A stretch of 16,865 nucleotides of DNA from Bacteroidota bacterium (GTDB lineage: Bacteria > Bacteroidota > Bacteroidia > Chitinophagales > Chitinophagaceae), in contig JAEWBD010000286.1 in assembly GCA_023391315.1 (NCBI GenBank), forward strand, positions 1 through 16,865. The letters are read 5' to 3'. Positions 13,889 to 16,865 of this stretch are shown here, one piece after another; the stretch's first letter is position 1; the number at the start of each line of letters is the position of its first letter. The notes under the pieces were generated by a model. It did no database searches. It was not told the DNA's origin and was given only the letters and a program-made list of their open reading frames with translations. The position numbers were made by a program, and so were the translations under genes.

Positions 13889-14776
13889 CTAATGTAAATA
13901 CTGTTTAAAGAAATCAATCGTTCTCTGCCATGCAAGATTTGCGGCGGCTTTATCATAACGCGGCGTTGTATCGTTATGAAAACCATGATTTACGTTAGGG
14001 TAAATATAGGCCGTATAAACTTTATTGTTTGCCTTTAATGCGGCCTCATAAGCCGGCCAGCCTTCATTCACACGGGTATCAAGCCCGGCATATTGCAACA
14101 ACAATGGCGCTTGTATTTTAGGCACATCTTCCGTAGCAGGCTGTGCGCCATAAAATGGAACTGCTGCTGATAAAGTGGGAATGCGCACCGCCATCATATT
14201 GGCTATGCCTCCGCCAAAACAAAAACCAACTACGCCCACTTTGCCATTGCAATCTTTATGACGAACAAGATAATTATAGGCATCTATAAAATTTTCCAGC
14301 ATTTCATTGCGGTCGCGTTTGCTTTGCATTTCACGGCCTTTATCGTCATTGCCGGGATAACCGCCCAATGGTGTTAAAGCATCGGGCGCAATGGATATAA
14401 AACCAGCCAGCGCCAGCCTTCTGCCCACATCTTCTATATATGGGTTTAAACCACGGTTCTCATGCACCACCACCACGCCGCCCAGTTTGTCTTTTGCATT
14501 TGCCGGCATACTTAATAAAGCTTTAATAGTGCCGCCACCCTTTGGCGATTCATAATTGATATATTCTGATTTAATACGCGGATCATCCGGTTTAACCTGC
14601 AGGGTGTTTTGATAATCAGGCATAAGAAAACTCATCAGCGAGCTTACTGTAAGCCCGCCCACTGCATAAACAGAAAGCTTTTGCATAAAGTCGCGCCTGT
14701 CTATGCGGCTGTGCGCATAATCGTCGTAGATATCAAACACTTCCTGCTTAATATTTTCTTTTTTGATGGTGTTCAT
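13889..14776 (-). CDS. dienelactone hydrolase family protein, probably Tat-exported
   Basis: Alpha/beta hydrolase of the dienelactone hydrolase family (PF01738), 295 residues. The Cys-Asp-His triad is visible: GFCFGGG with Cys186 as nucleophile, GLDTRVN with Asp233, and NVNHGFH with His264; Glu106 in VVHENRG matches the conserved Glu of the family. Residues 27-50 (RRDFMQKLSVYAVGGLTVSSLM) look like a twin-arginine signal with a hydrophobic stretch, preceded by about 26 polar residues, so export or membrane anchoring is likely. Related bacterial proteins are often annotated as carboxymethylenebutenolidase, but the true ester or lactone substrate is unknown. It is convergent with argH and does not look like part of arginine metabolism. 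Confidence 0.9.
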   Translation of the reverse strand: MNTIKKENIKQEVFDIYDDYAHSRIDRRDFMQKLSVYAVGGLTVSSLMSFLMPDYQNTLQVKPDDPRIKSEYINYESPKGGGTIKALLSMPANAKDKLGGVVVVHENRGLNPYIEDVGRRLALAGFISIAPDALTPLGGYPGNDDKGREMQSKRDRNEMLENFIDAYNYLVRHKDCNGKVGVVGFCFGGGIANMMAVRIPTLSAAVPFYGAQPATEDVPKIQAPLLLQYAGLDTRVNEGWPAYEAALKANNKVYTAYIYPNVNHGFHNDTTPRYDKAAANLAWQRTIDFFKQYLH

Positions 14777-14811
14777 GAGCTATTGTTTTAGATTACTAAG
14801 TTAAGTTAATC

Positions 14812-14887
14812 GTGAGTTGTCAGTGGTGAATGGTAAGTAAGTAACCTTCAAACATGTGCACGCACAACTGACAACTCACCACTCACC
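14812..14887. repeat. 7-nt-periodic inverted repeat between hydrolase and rhomboid genes
   Basis: GTGAGTTGTCAGT (14812-14824) is perfectly repeated inverted as ACTGACAACTCAC (14867-14879). The arms run in 7-nt units (GTGAGTT, GTCAGTG, GTGAATG; CACAACT, GACAACT, CACCACT). The right arm reaches the rhomboid stop codon. In RNA it would form a stem-loop in the 3' region of the rhomboid message. Confidence 0.65.
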
Positions 14888-15710
14888 TTGAATATTCCCG
14901 CAGCATTTGCCGTTCTTTATCCGTAAGGCTTTTCATTCCTTTCTTATGAATCTTTTCAAGTATCCTGTCTATCTCCTGCTCTTTACTCCGTTTTTCTATA
15001 TTGTATTTATGATCGATGGTAGCTGCGTTTGAGTGTTTATTGAAAAAATAATTATCTATAAACAGGCTATGTGGCCTGGTAATAATAATGTACATGAACA
15101 CTACGGAAGGCAGCATAATAATTACAATGGGCCATGTGTTGGTAATTATAACAGACGGATGCATAATGATGGCAACCACAAGGCCAATTAATGCGCCGCC
15201 CAAATGTGCATCGTGGCCAATATTATTTTTTCCTGAGCGGATGCCATAAATGGAATACAACACATAAATAAGCCCGAACAGCCAGCCGGGAATGCCAATG
15301 GGAATAAACAATAAACCAATCTTCATGCCCGGGAATAAAGCAATGGCTGCATATATCAACCCGCTTACACCGGCAGAGGCCCCCACTGAATCATAACTGC
15401 CATCGTGGCGATGGATGAAGAGTGAAAGCAGGTCGCCGCCAATCAGGCTTAAAAAATAAATAAGTAAAAACCTTACAGGGCCTAACGACATCTCAATTGA
15501 ACCGCTGAAAAAATATAAGGCCAGCATATTGAAGATAAGGTGCATCCAGTTTACATGAAGAAAACCGGATGTTACCAGCCGTTTATAATCTTTATATAAC
15601 AAAACGCCATCTACATTAAACTTGTATTTATTGTAGAAGATGCTGTCTTTAAAACCGCGGTAAGAAACAATTACGTTGGCGATAATTAATATAAAAGATA
15701 GAATGCCCAT
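14883..15710 (-). CDS. rhomboid family intramembrane serine protease
   Basis: Polytopic inner-membrane protease cutting membrane-spanning substrates; 275 residues. The catalytic dyad is Ser116 in GVSGLIYA and His169 in DAHLGGALIG. The HLIFN segment (57-61) supplies the His and Asn that stabilise the oxyanion, as HILFN does in E. coli GlpG. Six hydrophobic segments fill residues 1 to about 215; a soluble, charged tail of about 60 residues follows, including EKRSKEQEIDRILEKIHKKG, typical of Bacteroidota rhomboids. ATG 15710 begins a hydrophobic helix directly. The natural substrate is unknown. The 106-bp spacer to the next gene on the strand contains a repeat. Confidence 0.93.
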   Translation of the reverse strand: MGILSFILIIANVIVSYRGFKDSIFYNKYKFNVDGVLLYKDYKRLVTSGFLHVNWMHLIFNMLALYFFSGSIEMSLGPVRFLLIYFLSLIGGDLLSLFIHRHDGSYDSVGASAGVSGLIYAAIALFPGMKIGLLFIPIGIPGWLFGLIYVLYSIYGIRSGKNNIGHDAHLGGALIGLVVAIIMHPSVIITNTWPIVIIMLPSVVFMYIIITRPHSLFIDNYFFNKHSNAATIDHKYNIEKRSKEQEIDRILEKIHKKGMKSLTDKERQMLREYSR

Positions 15711-15806
15711 TTGTTACTGCAATGTACAAAGCTGTTTATTTGATGCAAAATGTGTTGCCGGAAATAACATGCTGTTCCTGCGGCGTTAATGCCCGGATAT
15801 TTGCTG

Positions 15807-15873
15807 AAGCTGAAGGGAGTGACACCTGCCTGTTGGCAGACAGGCAACCGTGATGCCATCTGTTCTTCAGCTT
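15807..15873. repeat. dispersed repeat with nested 20-bp palindrome
   Basis: Outer inverted repeats AAGCTGAAG (15807-15815) and CTTCAGCTT (15865-15873) enclose AAGGGAGTGACA, then a 20-bp near-palindrome CCTGCCTGTTGGCAGACAGG (15825-15844), then CAACCGTG. Without the palindrome the core is identical to the copy at 4993-5012. The rest of the 15711-15892 spacer shows no gene. Confidence 0.65.
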
Positions 15874-15892
15874 ATTCAACTAAATAAATAAA

Positions 15893-15921
15893 AAAGCCTT
15901 TGGCTTTTAACCAAAGGCTTT
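15893..15921 (-). terminator. intrinsic terminator of the superoxide dismutase gene
   Basis: AAAGCCTTTGG and CCAAAGGCTTT form a perfect 11-bp stem with a 7-nt loop, 19 bp past the stop codon. On the minus strand the stem runs into TTTTTTATTTATTT, a good U-tract. On the plus strand an AT-rich stretch also follows, but no plus-strand gene ends here. Confidence 0.9.
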
Positions 15922-15940
15922 ATAAAAATTTTTCGAAGTA

Positions 15941-16543
15941 CTATTTGATAATACCGCAACCAATTCTGCCGCCGGCATTACCGGTTGGTTGTGTTGTATA
16001 ATCATCAACACCGTTGTGCACAATAATGGCATGGTTTAAAACGCTGCTGGCTGTGTCTGAACCAAGCGTCCATAAATCTGTTGACATTTCAAGTGTGCCT
16101 TTACCTTCTCCATCTAATTTCACATTCCCTATATCTCCCAGATGAAAACTGGCACCGCCCCATTTGCCGTGTTGTGCTCCGGTTGGATTCCAGTGGCCGT
16201 GTGTAGCCATACCGTTATCACCGCAATCCGGATGCTCGTGTATATGTACAGCAACTGTTTTATTGGCCATTTTAGGTATGGTAAGATTGAGCGTTAATTT
16301 AACCTTGCCGCTGTCTGCATCAAAGCTTGCCGTTCCATCAACAGTCGTATCTGCTTTTGTGCCTGAGATTACGGCTTCTGCATGTGTTACCGGTTCAGCA
16401 GGTGCAACTGAAGAATCCATTGATGACATAGAAGAAGTGTCGTTTGCTGTGTCTGAAGACGTGGAAGTACCGCAGGATACTAAAGCGAGGGATGCTGTTA
16501 CAAGCATACACTGCAGTACATGTTTAATTTGTAGTTGTTTCAT
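15941..16543 (-). CDS. sodC: Cu/Zn superoxide dismutase family lipoprotein
   Basis: Converts superoxide to oxygen and peroxide in the cell envelope. The N-terminus is a lipoprotein signal with lipobox LVSC (Cys24), then a Ser/Thr/Asp-rich linker to about residue 50. All metal ligands are in place with canonical spacing: His100 and His102 (VHIHEH), His117 as bridging ligand, His125, His134 and Asp137 for zinc, and His176 for copper. Cys107 and Cys196 form the expected disulfide, and Arg193 (GGRIGCG) is the active-site guide residue. So it should be an active enzyme, not a SOD-like relic. Length 200. It has its own promoter candidate and terminator, and appears to be a single-gene unit. Confidence 0.95.
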   Translation of the reverse strand: MKQLQIKHVLQCMLVTASLALVSCGTSTSSDTANDTSSMSSMDSSVAPAEPVTHAEAVISGTKADTTVDGTASFDADSGKVKLTLNLTIPKMANKTVAVHIHEHPDCGDNGMATHGHWNPTGAQHGKWGGASFHLGDIGNVKLDGEGKGTLEMSTDLWTLGSDTASSVLNHAIIVHNGVDDYTTQPTGNAGGRIGCGIIK

Positions 16544-16578
16544 GATTAAGATTTTTTGAATAAGCTTAATTTATAATA

Positions 16579-16609
16579 CAAATATCTTACCATGATAGTT
16601 ATAATCAAA
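16579..16609 (-). promoter_or_regulatory. candidate sodC promoter
   Basis: Read on the minus strand: TTTG (16609-16606), a 19-nt spacer, then GATATTTG (16586-16579), 7 of 8 matches to the Bacteroidota TAnnTTTG box. It would leave a leader of about 30 nt before ATG 16543. Confidence 0.5.
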
Positions 16610-16622
16610 ATATAACTGGTTT

Positions 16623-16685
16623 GCTGCAAGCCTCAAGCGTTGAGCTGCGGGCTATTCATTACTCATTGCTGACCACTCATCTTCA
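16623..16685. repeat. 7-nt-periodic repeat upstream of sodC
   Basis: Nine consecutive 7-nt units: first GCTGCAA, GCCTCAA, GCGTTGA and GCTGCGG, then ATTACTC, ATTGCTG, ACCACTC and ATCTTCA types. It contains no gene and separates sodC from the next gene on the minus strand. Confidence 0.5.
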
Positions 16686-16697
16686 GTATGCCTTCTG

Positions 16698-16865
16698 CTA
16701 ATAATCTGTTTTAATAGAATTGCCGAAGGGGATTTTTAATAGGTCTTTTACGTCTTCATCGTTTCTTCCTTCCAGCACATCAAGACCATAATGAATATCT
16801 TTTACAGGCGTTTTGCAATAAGTGCCAAACAGCTTATCCCAAAAAGGAAATATGTTGCCATAGTT
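16698..16865 (-). CDS. sterol desaturase / fatty acid hydroxylase family protein, C-terminal end only
   Basis: Only the last 55 codons are in the window; the start lies beyond 16865. The visible protein begins NYGNIFPFWDKLFGTY, the C-terminal signature of the membrane di-iron sterol desaturase/fatty acid hydroxylase superfamily (NxGxxxxxWDxLFGT), followed by HYGL, and ends IKTDY before TAG at 16700-16698. The histidine clusters that hold the di-iron centre are upstream and not visible, so activity cannot be judged. Found from direct translation of the minus strand. Confidence 0.85.
   Translation of the reverse strand, partial: NYGNIFPFWDKLFGTYCKTPVKDIHYGLDVLEGRNDEDVKDLLKIPFGNSIKTDY

Noticed and set aside
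16164..16559. 131-codon plus-strand frame over sodC
   Set aside because: Antisense to a superoxide dismutase with all metal ligands in place; a shadow frame.

Overview
The window looks like chromosomal DNA of a Bacteroidota bacterium, most likely a Chitinophagaceae relative. This is judged from protein style, about 40% G+C, the absence of Shine-Dalgarno sites and several TTTG/TAnnTTTG-type promoter candidates. No rRNA, tRNA, CRISPR array, insertion sequence or phage gene was seen.

Layout. Positions 1-636 hold the start of a tRNA-dihydrouridine synthase gene (minus, cut by the window edge). A divergent CPBP/CAAX-type membrane protease follows, convergent with a CPA1-type Na+/H+ antiporter (minus), then a small unknown gene (minus). 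From about 4.0 to 13.9 kb lies a one-strand cluster with an enzyme for each step from glutamate to arginine: GNAT acyltransferase (argA-like), argG, cupin, argC, four-helix-bundle protein, argD, argF', argB, argE-like deacylase, argH. On the minus strand after it are a dienelactone-hydrolase-family protein, a rhomboid protease, a lipoprotein Cu/Zn superoxide dismutase and the C-terminal end of a sterol-desaturase-family protein.

How the arginine genes fit together. The GNAT acylates glutamate, ArgB phosphorylates it, ArgC reduces it and ArgD transaminates it. ArgF' then carbamoylates the still-acylated ornithine, the M20 peptidase removes the acyl group from acyl-citrulline, and ArgG and ArgH finish arginine. 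This is the 'carbamoylate before deacylation' route known from Bacteroides and Xanthomonas. The acyl group (acetyl or succinyl) is not settled by the sequence: ArgF' has Val at the position that is Pro in the succinyl enzyme and Glu in the acetyl enzyme.

The most notable finding is upstream of the GNAT gene. A 21-codon ORF (4079-4144) ends in RLVRRPRI, with tandem CGA codons. It sits between a candidate promoter and a stem-loop, and a perfect inverted repeat covers its start. This looks like an arginine-responsive leader-peptide attenuator for the whole operon.

The second notable theme is a 7-nt-periodic repeat family of several sequence types. It fills most spacers in the operon and also appears in frame inside argF', argB and argH. 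A separate 20-bp palindrome is nested in a dispersed repeat whose 'empty' copy is also in the window. The four-helix-bundle gene appears to have lost its N-terminus through a one-base deletion in an A run.
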